Assembly (NCBI GenBank): GCA_963691705.1 | Contig: OY829541.1 | Location: 41,743,661-41,807,660, forward strand | Reading direction: 5' to 3' | DNA from: Viola odorata | Lineage: Eukaryota > Streptophyta > Magnoliopsida > Malpighiales > Violaceae | Length of the DNA: 64,000 nt | Shown: piece by piece, positions 53,624 to 64,000 of the stretch | Layout: every line of letters begins with the position of its first letter | Position numbering within the stretch: the first letter of the stretch is position 1 | Made by a program: the position numbers and the translations under genes | Notes under the pieces: generated by a model | The model's database searches: none | What the model was told of the DNA's origin: nothing | The model's input: the letters and a program-made list of their open reading frames with translations, nothing else

Positions 53624-54155
53624 TGATAAGATTCGATTGTCGATCTTGTAAGATTCAGAGTCGTGGTTGATCGGAACAGTGGTGGTCAGCGTCGAATGTA
53701 CCTGCAAAGCGCCGGAGGGGGGGCTCCGGCGTAGACACTCCGATGCTTAAGTCAGTCCGAGTTTCGAAAATAACAGAGGTTCGTCTTAGTGATCTCGATC
53801 TTACCTTCAGATTGGAAAAGTAGGGGTATTTATAGGCCTGGTCGGCGATACCTGGCGATAATAATTCAGGCGATGTCAAAGGGTGACGTCACAAGTGATA
53901 CTGGCAGATGACGTCAAGAGCGATATCGTACGGGCTGCCGGGAGCGATAAGCTCGTGGGTCCCTAGGATGGGATGATGCTGTGCGTGTAGAGTCGCGTGA
54001 GTCCCCCCCCCCCCCCCCCCGCTGATGTCGACCATCCTAGGAATTCTTCTCTAATTCTCTAGCGATATGAAGATGTCTTACAGGTCGTATAGGAAATCGT
54101 CCTGGCGGGAGCGGCAAGTGTGCTAGCACCGTTAGGGCTGTCTCAATTGTTATCA
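53624..54155 (-). repeat. 5' LTR of Tat-2 (532 bp)
   Basis: TATA box TATAAATA on the minus strand (53827-53834). TGACGTCA lies 50 and 75 bases upstream of it (53884-53891, 53909-53916). A run of 18 C at 54003-54020 means poly-G on the transcribed-sense strand. Confidence 0.94.
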
Positions 54156-54160
54156 CTTGA

Positions 54161-55019
54161 CAATAAAGCATGAAGTTAAGTAGTCAAGTACCTTTGCTTC
54201 CTATGTGATGAGGCTTATGCTTAAATACAAGATGGTTTCTGGTTTTTGGAAAACAACACGTATCATTCAATTTATCTAAAAATACACAAAAATCAAAACA
54301 GAAAGTCACGCATAAGACTCGTCATAATTCTATAAAAAGACAAAAAACATAGAGTGTCTTGGCCAAGACATTCTAAAAAAAAATCATGCATAAAAATAGT
54401 GTAAAAATAAAAGAAGGACACTCAGAAAGGCACACAAAGACAACACATATACATAGAAAACTCTCCCCCACACTTGAAAGATACATTGTCCTCAGTGTGC
54501 ATTAGAGATTGAAAAAAAAGAAAAGATGGAAAATAAAGAAAAGAGAAATAAAATAAAATAAAATAAAAAGTAAAGAAACGACCTAGGGGCAATTAACTTG
54601 GGGGAGGGGATCTTGGAGGAGCGGCCGCGAAATCAAACTTCTGGTGGAGACTGGTTGTGGACTGGAGCAGGGCGTTCAGACCACCCAGGAACTCTCGGAG
54701 CAGCGTGTTGGTATCTCGTTGCTGGTCAAGGAGGGCAGTAGTCCATGCTGGGGCAGAGGTAGTTACTGGAGGGCTGCTTGGTTTGGTTCAGGAAAAATAT
54801 CTTGGCCAAGATACTAGCCAAGACAAATGCCAAAGTTGATTTTTCCTTTGATTTTGTACGCTCTCCTCGCAGTAGCAGCAACTCTAGAAAAAAGTGTAAA
54901 GGATGTTATGTGGACCAACGAAATACCTCTAAACTTATTTATGAAAAATCAAATAAAGAAAAACATATGTAAATGAAATAAAAACATGGGTTGCCTCCCA
55001 TCCAGCGCCTTTTTTTATA
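54161..55019 (-). other. Athila-B noncoding region after integrase
   Basis: Continues from 32512 across Tat-2. It contains the minus-strand CACACTGAGGACAATG...AGTGTGGGGGAGAG block (about 54463-54500) as in Athila-A, and two 16-base palindromes (54355-54370, 54798-54813). No ATHILA ORF-1 body is present, only a possible short tail near 54590-54830. Confidence 0.6.
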
Positions 55020-56350
55020 GTCTTGGGCTTGACCCATCTTGTGATATCACTCTCTGGCTGGTGGTGCTTCCACCACCTCTTTCCACTTCTTATTTGGAAA
55101 TCCTTCAAATAAGGGTTTCAGTCATTGCCCATTCACCTTGAACACGACTCCTGTCTTCTCATTTTTTATGTCAACTACACCATGGGAATAAATGTTAGTC
55201 ACTGTATATGGTCCTTCCCTTTTTTTTTTTTAGCTTTCTATGAAATAATTTAAAACGAGAGTTATAGAGAAGGACCCTTTCCCCCGCAAGGAGAGGTTTT
55301 TCCATAATCCTTTTGTCATGATATTTCTTTATCCTGGTTTTTAGGGTGAGCTGATTGTCATAAGCCTAGTTACGCAGCTCATTCAGCTCATGAATATGTA
55401 GTTTTCTCGCTTCTCCAGCTTTGTCATAGCTCATATTGCACTTCTTTATTGCCCAGTACGTCTTGTGCTGCATCCCTATAGCTAGGTGGTATGCCTTTCC
55501 ATAGACTAGCTTGTACAGTGTCATCCCGATTGGTGTTTTATAGGTCATCCTATATGTCCACAATGCATCATCCAATCGTTGGCTCCAATCTCGCCTTTCT
55601 AGACCTACTGTCTTGGCCAAGATAGACTTTACCTCTCGGTTCGATACTTCTGCTTGGCCATTACTTTGTGGATGATAGGTTGTTGATACCCTATGAGTGA
55701 TGTTGTATTTCCTAAATAAAGAGTCAACAATCCTATTGCAGAAATGGGTCCCTCGATCACTAATGATCCCTCTAGGGATACCAAACCTGTTGAGAATGTT
55801 AGACTTGATAAATGCAACAACAGTTCTAGTATCTTCATTTTTAGTAGCTTTCGCCTCTATCCGTTTAGAGACATAGTCTACAACCAATAATATATAACAA
55901 TTGCCAAATGAACTTGGGAAAGGTCCCATAAAATCAATGCCCCACACACCAAATATCTCACAAAAAATAATAAAAGTCATAGGCATTTGATTTTTTGCAC
56001 TTACATTGCCCACTTTTTGGCATTCATGACATGTTTTACAGAAAAGAAAACCGTCTCGAAAAATATTTGGCCAATAGAAACCAGACTCAAGAATTTTTAG
56101 GGCTGTCCTTCTAGCCCCAAAATGTCCACCATAAGCATGAGAATGACAGAAATGCAAAATGGAAGGGATTTCGTCATCGGGTACACACCTTCTAAGTAAT
56201 TGATTTAACCCTACCCTCTATAGATAGGGTTCATCCCAAATAAAATACCTACTGTCATGCCTAATTTTTACCTTGGCTTGAGTGGTCAGCTCCCCATAGT
56301 ATTTACCTGTGGCTAGGTAATTTGCAATGTCTGCATACCATGGTTTTATC
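55020..56350 (-). pseudogene. pol: Athila-B integrase
   Basis: Open 55366-56157 (263 residues). It has a zinc finger [11 protein letters not shown] ... C-K-T-C-H-E-C and a full DDE triad: [17 protein letters not shown] and [12 protein letters not shown] at 55366 separates the C-terminal tail ([14 protein letters not shown]), which runs to about 55020. Upstream frame to 56350 carries at least one more stop. The catalytic core is better preserved than in Athila-A. It lies in one frame with RT once both solo LTRs are discounted. Confidence 0.88.
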
Positions 56351-56480
56351 TCGACTAAGAAAAGGTGCTAATCTGGAAACTCCTCTCTCACTGGTTCCAA
56401 ATCATCCTTTGTCAAGCATCTATTGAGGTGATCAACTACAAGATTCTCCCTTCCCTTCTTGTCTTTACTTTCCAAGTCAT

Positions 56481-58022
56481 TGATTGTCACTCAAATGTAA
56501 TATATTTCCTGATGCCTAATTGCATAGTTTTAAATGTGTAAAGGGCAAGACAGGGTCGAACCATAGAGATTGAGGGATAAAAACACACTTTATACGTATG
56601 ACAGGAGTAAATGCAATAAAATGAAGTGGTAACTTAAGGGGGGGTTTGTCGATTGATCTAGTCAATCTATCACAAAATCGGTTGCTAACAAAATAATTAA
56701 TTAAAATCATAAATCGAGGGCATGAAAGTAAGTAATAATCGAGGGCAAGATGATAAAGGAAGACTGTAAATAAGATATTAAACCAGATGAGATGGGATCT
56801 TAGCAAGGGGCATTCTCAGGTTGCATGTAGGCTGGTTAATCATCGGCTCAAAGATATTCCATCCTCATGCCACAAACGTGTTATAAGGGTCGCGTTTCAC
56901 GTAAACCCCCTACTTACCTTCGTAAGATGAGCTACCCCCGTTTCCACATATGAGGTAGCCTTGACATTTCGCCGTCCCCCTAGGCACGAATACAGAGAGG
57001 CAATACTCAAAACGCCCATGAAGCAGAGGTAAGACACGTCCAGGGCGTCATACCTCTCAGCTTGTCAGACTCGCGGTAACGCCCTAGTCAACTGCTTGCC
57101 CTAGATGGACGAGATCGCTCTATTGCAATGACTCGACCTAGGTGTCTACTTCTCCTAATGACCTCATGTCAGTTAATACCATTAGGATGACAATAATCAC
57201 AAAGAAATATTAGTAGTTGATTAGGCTCTTAACATTTCTAAATGAAAATAACAAGAAACGACAAACAAACGAATATGGATGTAAGAATGTGTTAAGCAAG
57301 TTTAGGCCTCTTAACCAATCCCTACAACCCTTGAAACACCCTTTACTAAGAAGATGAAAGCTTAGCTACTCATAATCAAACACAAACAGCAGATAGGAAT
57401 AACAAATAACATGAAAATACTAAAGAAATGGAAAAGGGAAGTGTATTAGATAAAACCAGTGGGGAAATCAATATTTCTTCCTCTCACAAGCTGTCGGCGC
57501 TGCCAATAATGGGAGAGAACAAATCCCTAAAATTAAGGTAAAGGTAAAGGTAAGAGTAGTGTAATGGCAGCCTCCTCACAAAAACCCTAAAACCTAGCTT
57601 AAATACTCTAACAACCCGATAGGGGACAAAACAGCTAAGGGGAGAGAGTGACAGCACATGTCCTTTAGAAGGAATATTCTAGAATCTTCTGGAAGCGCTT
57701 GGGGCTCTCTAATCGCAAGGAATCTTGTGGGAATCTTTGGGAATCTCTCTTCTTGGCCTTTGATTAAGAGCTGATGCAGAAATGTCGTAGTCACTAGACT
57801 GCTCTTCGGTCTGGTTAGCGTCGAGGGCTCGACGACACTTCGATCTTCTAGGCCTTAATGCTTCGAGGCTCCAAGAAATCCATCAAAACTGCATGTTTTC
57901 GCTCATTTCCTCCTTTTGGCACTAATCTGCAATAAGGATGGAAATAGAGGCAATTCAGCATTATCATGCCCAAGAAAAGACCAAAAATAAGGAAAAAAAT
58001 ATGCTCTAGACACACACTATCA
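56481..58022 (-). repeat. Solo LTR D (1542 bp, Athila-type)
   Basis: Flanked by GTCAT at 56476-56480 and 58023-58027. Begins TGATTGTCAC, ends ACACTATCA. The left end carries CAAGACAGGGTCGAACC, which is similar to the reverse complement of the end of the Athila-C LTR, so the sense is minus. CGTCGAGGGCTCGACG is at 57819-57834. It interrupts the RNase H/integrase linker of Athila-B. Confidence 0.9.
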
Positions 58023-58082
58023 GTCATATTCCTGTAAGAGAAGAATCCAACGTATCAGTTTGGGCTTGGCCTCTTTCTTGGT

Positions 58083-59465
58083 TGATTGGATCGTTAAATG
58101 TCTTAATTTCATCATCCTTTCCACCTTTTTAGGATGATGATACTACTAATTCCATGCTTTTTCACTCCTTTCTTGCAGGACATGTTGCTGAGAAGCAATT
58201 CATCCATTTGGAGCAGAAAATGCCTGTTAAATAGCTAAATCTGGTGGATCAGAGTTCAGAAGCAGTCCTTATCCCAAGCCTGGGATAAGGCAAGTCAGAT
58301 AAAAGTGACTTAGGCCTAGAATGCGTCTGCCAGCTGTCTCTTCTAGAAGAATACTCCTGCGGAGTCCTACTTCAGCTAGAAGTCTTATGACTGAAATCTC
58401 CTATTTTCTTGTTTAGGAGATTTAAACAATTATTATATTTTGGGATTTTATTTCTTTTTAGGTTTTTGAATTTTCAAACTTATCGGATTGCTATTAAGGC
58501 AACGATTTTGGGAAAAGAGGGCATGTCTCTTCATCCCCATTTTTCTTCTTCTTCCTCCTGGAATAGCAACCATTAACAGAGCTTAAAACCTCTATTTGCT
58601 TTCTTCCCTTTAATTAATTAAATCTCATTTTATGCTTTCAATCTTTTCTATTTTATTTATTATGATGATGCTAGGCTAAGTTTCTGTTTCCTTGTTAGAA
58701 TTCATCACCATGCTTATCTGATTGTGAGATCTAATCGTAGTTATTAAATTCCAACTTATATCTCTATTCGTTTTGATTAAATGTCAAGTTATTCCTATTT
58801 CTATTGAATCAACTACAATTAGGGTTTGAATAATTACAGTTTTCTCTTGATACTTTGGAGTCTACATTGTAGAGAGAGATATGAAGGCAGTTATCTGATC
58901 GACGGATCAGAATAGAAAATGGATAGAGTCTGGTTTATAGGAGTAGACACTTCTCTCTCCTAGACCTGGGATAAGGTCTCTCACAGTGTATTAATCAGCC
59001 CACTTTCTTAGACCTGATAGAGTAACCTCTTCAGGCTAGAAAGTAGGCCAAGGATTCTTAATAGGTGAAAACCTTTATTAATCTCGTATAGGTAGAGAGT
59101 AGGAGATCTAGGTGAAAACCTGGTTTCTATAGTCGCCTATAAGTTCGGTTTTGAAAATATTTGAATCGATGATCAATCAGTATAATGCATGAGCTTAGTC
59201 GAATCCTTACTAGGATTTTTGTCACCTCTAAACACACACAATTCATTTTCTTTGCTATTTTCTATTATTTCTATTTCTTAATCAATTGCAACACAAACAT
59301 CTCAATACTGGTATTTACCACTATTACGTTTCTAGTCATTACAAAGAATTTAAATTGACCAGCGAATCCCTGAGGAACGATCCTTTTACCACTTGCTATT
59401 GTTTTTCATCTACATGTGCATCGTGAATTGTATTTTATTTATTTTGACGGTTTCGGCAACCATCA
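58083..59465 (+). repeat. Solo LTR of the Athila-A family (1383 bp)
   Basis: Starts TGATTGGATCG and ends GGCAACCATCA. It is homologous to 17971-19357. Flanks are TTGGT (58078-58082) and TTGGC (59466-59470), a duplication with one change. Palindrome TTATCCCAAGCCTGGGATAA at 58269-58288. It interrupts the RNase H of Athila-B, whose frame continues on both sides. Confidence 0.9.
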
Positions 59466-59470
59466 TTGGC

Positions 59471-60893
59471 CAAGAGAAATTTTAATGTTGTTTGGTCAGA
59501 ATATACAATAACTTTAGTCCCTAACAAATATGATCTAAATTTTTCAAGGGCAAAGACTATTGCAAACAGTTCTTTTTAAGTTATCATGTAATTCTTCTAG
59601 GCCTCATCTAGCATTTTTTAGGCGTAGTAGATCACATGTGGATCTCTACCCTTCTTCTGCCCAAGAACAGCACCGACAGCTGCATTACTAGCATCACACA
59701 TCAACTCAAAGGGCAAGCTCCATTCTGGTGCTTGTATGATTGGTGCTGATGTTAGCTTCTCCTTCAGCTCCTCGAAGGCTTTCTGACAAGGTTCATCGAA
59801 ATTGAACTCTATATGCTTCTGTAACAGTTTACACATTGGTTCCACAATCTTTAAAAAATCCTTGATGAACCTGGGATAAAAACCAACATGGCCAAGAAAA
59901 CTTCTGACCTCACGCAAGCATAAGGGGTAAGGTAAATTGTTAATAGTATCAATCTTGGCCTGGTCCACCTTTATTCCCTTTTCTGACACTACGTGGCCAA
60001 GGACAATGCCTTGGTCAACCATAAAGTGGCATTTTTTGAAATTCAAAACCAAACATGTATCAACACATCTCTTAAGAATATTTTTCAAATTGAACAAGCA
60101 TTGGTCAAAATTATCACCGTAAACGGTGAAGTCATCCATGAATACTTCAATGATCTTCTTCGCATACTCTAAAAATATGCTCACCATTCACCTTTGGAAC
60201 GTTGTTGGAGCATTGCACAGTCCAAACGACATCTGTTTGTAGGCAAAGGTTCCAAACGGGCAGGTGAAGGTTATTTTTTCTTGATCCTCGGATGCTACCA
60301 AGATCTGATGAAAGCCTACCCATCTAGAAAATAGTAGTGTGACTTCCCAGTCAGTCTCTCCACCATTTGGTCAATGAAGGGCAGTGGGAAGTGATCTTTT
60401 CTGGTCACTTGGTTCAGCCTTCGGTAGTCTATGCAGACTCGCCATCCATTTTGTATTCGGGTTTTCCTTTTCGTTCCATCCGCTCCTTCAACCACTGTGA
60501 TGCCTGTCTTCTTAGGTACCACCTACACGGGAGAGACCCAAGCATTATCAGAAATTGGGTAAATTACCCCAACATCAAGTAATTTAATTATTTCTTTGTT
60601 AACAACTTCATTGGAGGGTTTAACCTCCTCTAGGGCTGTCTAATGGATTTCTTATCCTTTTCCTCAAGTATTTTGTGGGTGCATATGGAGGAAGATATCC
60701 CTTTGATGTCCGCCATTGTCCACCCAATCGCCTCTTTGTGCTCCTTCAGCACAACAACTAATCTATCCTCTTCATCTTTTGTAAGTTTACTCGAGATGAT
60801 TAGTGGTAGGTTAATGTCTTGGCCAAGAAAGGAGTACTTGAGATGATTCGGTAGAGCCTTTAACTCTATCTTTGGTGCCTGGACAATAGGTGG
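59471..60893 (-). pseudogene. pol: Athila-B reverse transcriptase and RNase H start
   Basis: From 60893 downwards: the protease-RT linker (H-K-E-A-I-G-W-T-M-A-D-I-K-G-I), RT with W-R-V-C-I-D-Y-R-R-L-N (60316-60522) and F-M-D-D-F-T-V-Y-G (59618-60187), then RNase H with M-C-D-A-S-N-A-A-V-G-A-V-L-G-Q. Stops occur in the linker, after V-S-P-V, after Y-Y-A and twice soon after, plus a frameshift near 60310 at the L-D-G-Y-S-G-F motif. The upstream end is cut by the Ogre-like element. Confidence 0.87.
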
Positions 60894-63131
60894 TGTCGCA
60901 CCCCCTTTTTCGATTTTACGAAACAGGTTCGGGACGGAAGTGAGATAAAATTGGACTTATCTCACATAATACAATGAAGTCGCCACCCTATTTTTCTAGG
61001 TTTAGGGAACCTATCGTCATGGCATAAAAATAAAAACTAAGGCACAATTGGTCTAAACCAAAGAACAACGGTTCGAGGTCGTATTTATGGACTCGGGAAG
61101 GTGTTAGGCACCCGAGTCATATCCTAAAAAAAGTTACCGGTAAGCGAGGTGTTTTGAGAAAACATTTTGAACATGTAATTTGGGCCCTCAAAGGTGACGT
61201 TACATCTAGCATTTTTTCGTCAGGACATTGTTATTTCCGATCGGGGCCGATAGACGGGGTTACCATTTTTCTATTTTCTGGACAAGGTTATCATTTTTCT
61301 CTTAGCTAGAGCAGACGTTCCCCCTTATCATCGGGTCATGCATGATTAATTAATTACTACGTAATCCTATCATGGATAAAAAATTAGTACAAAACCAATT
61401 TAATGAATGCAAATGACCGTGTGGGATCGAAGCCACCAGGCTCATGTATCAATGCAAACAATTAATTTCATGGCATAAAAGCAAGTGATTTAAACACGTA
61501 TACATGTGCGTTGATTTTAATTTCTAAAAATTTAAATATCATGCATACGATTATGATATGAGTTTTTAACATTTTTAAATAGCATGCATACAAATAATGT
61601 TTGCGGAAAACAACGAATAAATAAAAGAGACTAGAAGGGCGTACTTGCGAGCGAAGACTTAAATATTACCTACAAGGTGAAAGTATTAGCGATAGTTTAA
61701 AAATAATAAATAAATAAAAAATGCATGCAAATATTTATGTAGTTACTAGCAAGCATTAATTAAACATGGCCAACAAGTAAATAATTAAATAGACATGGCA
61801 AACAAGTAAAAAAATTAAATTCATTTATTGCATATGAATAATTTATGACAATTTAAACATGGCATGAAATAAGCATAACATCATGTGGGCATACGAATAA
61901 TCATACGATAATTAAAGCATAACAATTACGGAAAATGAATGGGTCGGGCCCCACATTTTCTTATCAAAATAGTGGTTGGGCTTGGGATGAAATCAAGCCC
62001 AGCTCTCATTTAAAACAGGATGGGCTTGTGGCGAAATCAAGCCCATCAACTTTCTTTTTCCTTTCCCGCCTAGTCTTACCTCTTCTTCTTCCTTGCGTCG
62101 CCGGCGCCATGGCCGGCGACCAAGGTACAACCAAACCCCGAAACCCGACCAAAACTGACCCAAAAATTACAATAGCATAATAGCAACTCAAGCAAGGCAA
62201 AACAGTAAGAAATTTGATTCAAAACAGTGGTGATTTCAAGGAAAATGAAAATAAGCCAGGAACAATTAAATTGAAGCAAGCATACTGATTTTAACTTGAA
62301 AACATGATATTTAAAATGACTTTGAGTAATTAATTCATCCTTGAAGAGCACAAACGAAAATTTAAAGGAAAAGCTAGAGAAAGAAGCTTACTTGCCGGAA
62401 GCGCTTATACCAAGAAGAAAGTGCAAGAAATTAGGAGTGAGAGTGAATTTTGGTGCCCTTTTTTGTAGCTTGAAGGTCTCTATTTATAGGGAAAAATTGG
62501 AGTCGGTTGAAGGCGAAGGAGTTGGCCGGATTGGATGTGAGGTGGCCGGGTTGGCCAAATTGAGGGAGGTGGCCGGATTTGGGGATGGGCGGATTGTTTC
62601 TTGAAACAGATTTCTCATGAGCAAGGAATTTGAGTATTTTAACTTGATTATGAGTTGTAAAACGAAAAAAATGGAGGAAAAGAGATATGAAGTTTGATCC
62701 GGGTTTGTTATGAAATGTGATTCCGAGTCTGATGTTTGATTTCGGGTTGGCCGGATTGGGTTTTGATTCAATTCCGGTCTGTGACTTTGATTGCGGGGTT
62801 GTGATTTGATTCCGGGGTTGATTCAATTCCGGGTTGTGATGAAGGCTGCAATTTATGCATTAATGCATATTAATTGTGGCACGAACGGGATATTTTCGGT
62901 CCGAGCTAAATCCGAACCGAGAGGAACATAGTGTGCTGAAAAATAAGACAAAATAACGAGTATACAGTTAATAAAGACAAAGTTTTGTTTAACGTATGAA
63001 TTTTCTCTTTCGGAAATGTCAAACATTCGGACGCAAAATAAATGCCCACGATAAAAAATTGACTGAAATTTGACGTAAACGGGCTATTAAACGAAAAAGT
63101 TGTGACGTAAGTCAAAATTCGGGTAGCAACA
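60894..63131 (-). repeat. 3' LTR of an Ogre-like Tat element (2238 bp)
   Basis: Left end TGTCGCACCCCC, right end GGGTAGCAACA (TGT...ACA). On the minus strand a purine tract AAAGAGGGGGCAAC (63132-63145) immediately precedes it, so this is the 3' LTR of a minus-strand element continuing beyond the right edge. The minus-strand TATA box TATAAATA is at 62481-62488. GGTGTTAGGCACCCGAG (about 61097) is a word I associate with Ogre-type LTRs. The possible target duplication GGTGG (60889-60893) cannot be checked. Confidence 0.75.
62481..62488 (-). promoter_or_regulatory. TATA box in the Ogre-like LTR
   Basis: CTATAAATAGAG on the minus strand; U3 would be about 640 bases. Confidence 0.6.
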
Positions 63132-63145
63132 GTTGCCCCCTCTTT
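63132..63145 (-). other. Polypurine tract of the Ogre-like element
   Basis: Minus-strand AAAGAGGGGGCAAC abutting the LTR start TGTTGCTACCC. Confidence 0.75.
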
Positions 63146-63259
63146 ACTATCTCATAAAAAATACAGTATAACTGAATTTTTTGATAAGTTGTAAAGACGG
63201 TTGCCCTAAGTATGTACCATCATAACCGGTTGAGATATGGAATTATGCAAAAAAATTAA

Positions 63260-63600
63260 AATATAGTCGCTCAAGGAGGAGTAATAATTATTTAGAAATG
63301 TAGAATTATGTAAAATATAGTCGCTCAATGAGGAGTAGGGTAAATAAAGTTGCTTAGGGAGGAGTAATTAATTATGCATAAATGTAGAATTATGCAAATA
63401 TGTAAAATATAGTCACTCAAGGAGGAGTATTTAGATATGCAGGAATGTAAAATATAGTCGCTCAAGTAGGAGTATTTAGATATGCAGGGAATGTAAAATA
63501 TAGTCGCTCAAGGAGGAGTATTTAGATATGCAAAAAAGTAGTCGCTCAAGGAAGAGTAGTAATTATGCAGAAATGTAAAATAACGGAATTTTGTAAATGT
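63260..63600. repeat. About 45-bp minisatellite in the Ogre-like 3' region
   Basis: Six or more units with the core TAGTCGCTCAAGGAGGAGTA and spacer TTTAGATATGCAGGAATGTA. The best three units are about 63410-63540. Noncoding. Confidence 0.8.
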
Positions 63601-63721
63601 AACGTACCTTCGCTCGGATATTGATGGATGGTAGCATACCTTTGCTATGACGTAAGGGAAATGTTGGTCTTCTTGGATACTGTGGAAAGATATAGGTATT
63701 CTCGAATAATGAGGATGTATG

Positions 63722-64000
63722 GCTTACGTGAATTTCAAAGACAAGGCGTAGGGACGAACTGCTTACGCAAATTTTACAGGACAAAGCGTGGGGATGAACC
63801 GCTTACGCAAATTTAAAAGGCATGGCGTGGGGACGAACCGCTTACGCAAATTTAAAAGACATGGCATGGGGAGGAACCGCTTACGCAAATTTAAAAGTCA
63901 TGGCGTGGGGACGAACTGCTTACGCAAATTTAAAAGACATGGCGTGGGGACGAACTGCTTACGCAAATTTAAAAGACATGGCGTGGGGACGAACCGCTTA
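63722..64000. repeat. 39-bp minisatellite running off the window
   Basis: Seven units starting at 63722, 63761, 63801, 63840, 63879, 63918 and 63957, and an eighth begun at 63996. The unit begins GCTTACGCAAATTTAAAAGA. One early unit is 40 bases. Arrays in the 3' region are known for Ogre elements. Confidence 0.88.

Larger units (their letters stand above)
32518..54155 (-). mobile_element. Tat-2: complete Tat-lineage element with antisense gene cluster
   Basis: Two LTRs (32518-33044 and 53624-54155) share termini and sequence, with roughly a dozen substitutions and small indels between them, and are flanked by CTTGA. The minus-strand gag-pol runs from 53442 to 42062; the plus-strand genes A to D lie at 34021-40952. 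A second element (47361-52960) is nested in gag, so about 16 kb is Tat-2 itself. Defects: TGA 53011, one-base insertion near 45255, TGA 44030, TAG 43058, and loss of a catalytic Asp in integrase. Confidence 0.94.
23432..60893 (-). mobile_element. Athila-B: minus-strand Athila element hosting most of the window
   Basis: The minus-strand order, read from high to low coordinates, is RT (60893 to about 59470), RNase H remnant, integrase (56350-55020), 3' noncoding region (55019-54161, then 32512-31640), polypurine tract and 3' LTR (31639-31206, then 24378-23432). Five insertions interrupt it. Subtracting the two solo LTRs with their target duplications puts RT and integrase in one frame, which supports the reconstruction. 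The 5' part lies beyond the Ogre-like element, off window. The left LTR boundary is inferred, the rest is well supported. Confidence 0.82.

Noticed and set aside
62431..62826. 131-codon minus-strand ORF rich in N, P and S
   Set aside because: It falls inside the Ogre-like LTR across its promoter region, with GGTTG/CCGG low-complexity sequence; no homology.
63260..64000. CRISPR array
   Set aside because: The repeats are contiguous with no unique spacers, in a plant retrotransposon; they are minisatellites.

Overview
The window is repeat-dense nuclear DNA from a flowering plant, probably a eudicot with a large genome. That is an inference from the mobile elements: Ty3/gypsy families of the Athila and Tat/Ogre types, a Ty1/copia remnant, and CACTA-like sequence. 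I found no host gene, rRNA, tRNA or CRISPR array. Almost everything is LTR retrotransposon, and most of it is nested.

Layout. (1) 1-13498: Tat-1, a Tat-type element on the minus strand. Its 3' LTR lies left of the window and its 5' LTR is 12961-13498. It is inserted in the integrase of (2) Athila-A, plus strand, 13499-19357: integrase tail, ATHILA ORF-1-like frame and 3' LTR. (3) 19358-23431: AT-rich DNA with a CACTA-like MITE and a decayed copia pol. (4) 23432-60893: Athila-B, minus strand, which hosts most of the rest. Its 3' LTR is split by Athila-C (24379-31205, plus strand, TSD CTGTG). Its 3' internal region is split by Tat-2 (32518-54155, minus strand, TSD CTTGA). Its pol is split by two solo LTRs (56481-58022, TSD GTCAT; 58083-59465, TSD TTGGT/TTGGC), and upstream of RT by (5) an Ogre-like LTR (60894-63131) whose internal region runs off the right edge through two minisatellites. 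Inside the gag of Tat-2 sits a non-autonomous element made of three LTRs and two internal regions in tandem (47361-52960, TSD CCTTC).

Most notable content. Both Tat copies carry, antisense to gag-pol and between pol and the 3' LTR, a cluster of four genes. Each has its own core promoter (TATA-like box), and two of them (C and D) are spliced with GT-AG introns conserved between the copies. C and D look like ancient tandem paralogues of the family known as putative gypsy-type transposon protein. The second highlight is Athila-C. It has lost RT, RNase H and the integrase core, yet keeps one 1157-codon frame that fuses Gag-protease to the integrase C-terminal tail, broken by a single TGA.

Decay style. 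Several long frames (Tat-1 gag-pol, Athila-A ORF-1, Athila-B pol, Tat gene D exon 3) contain many stop codons and few or no frameshifts. Most of those stops can be explained by C-to-T change, as expected from deamination of methylated, silenced DNA.
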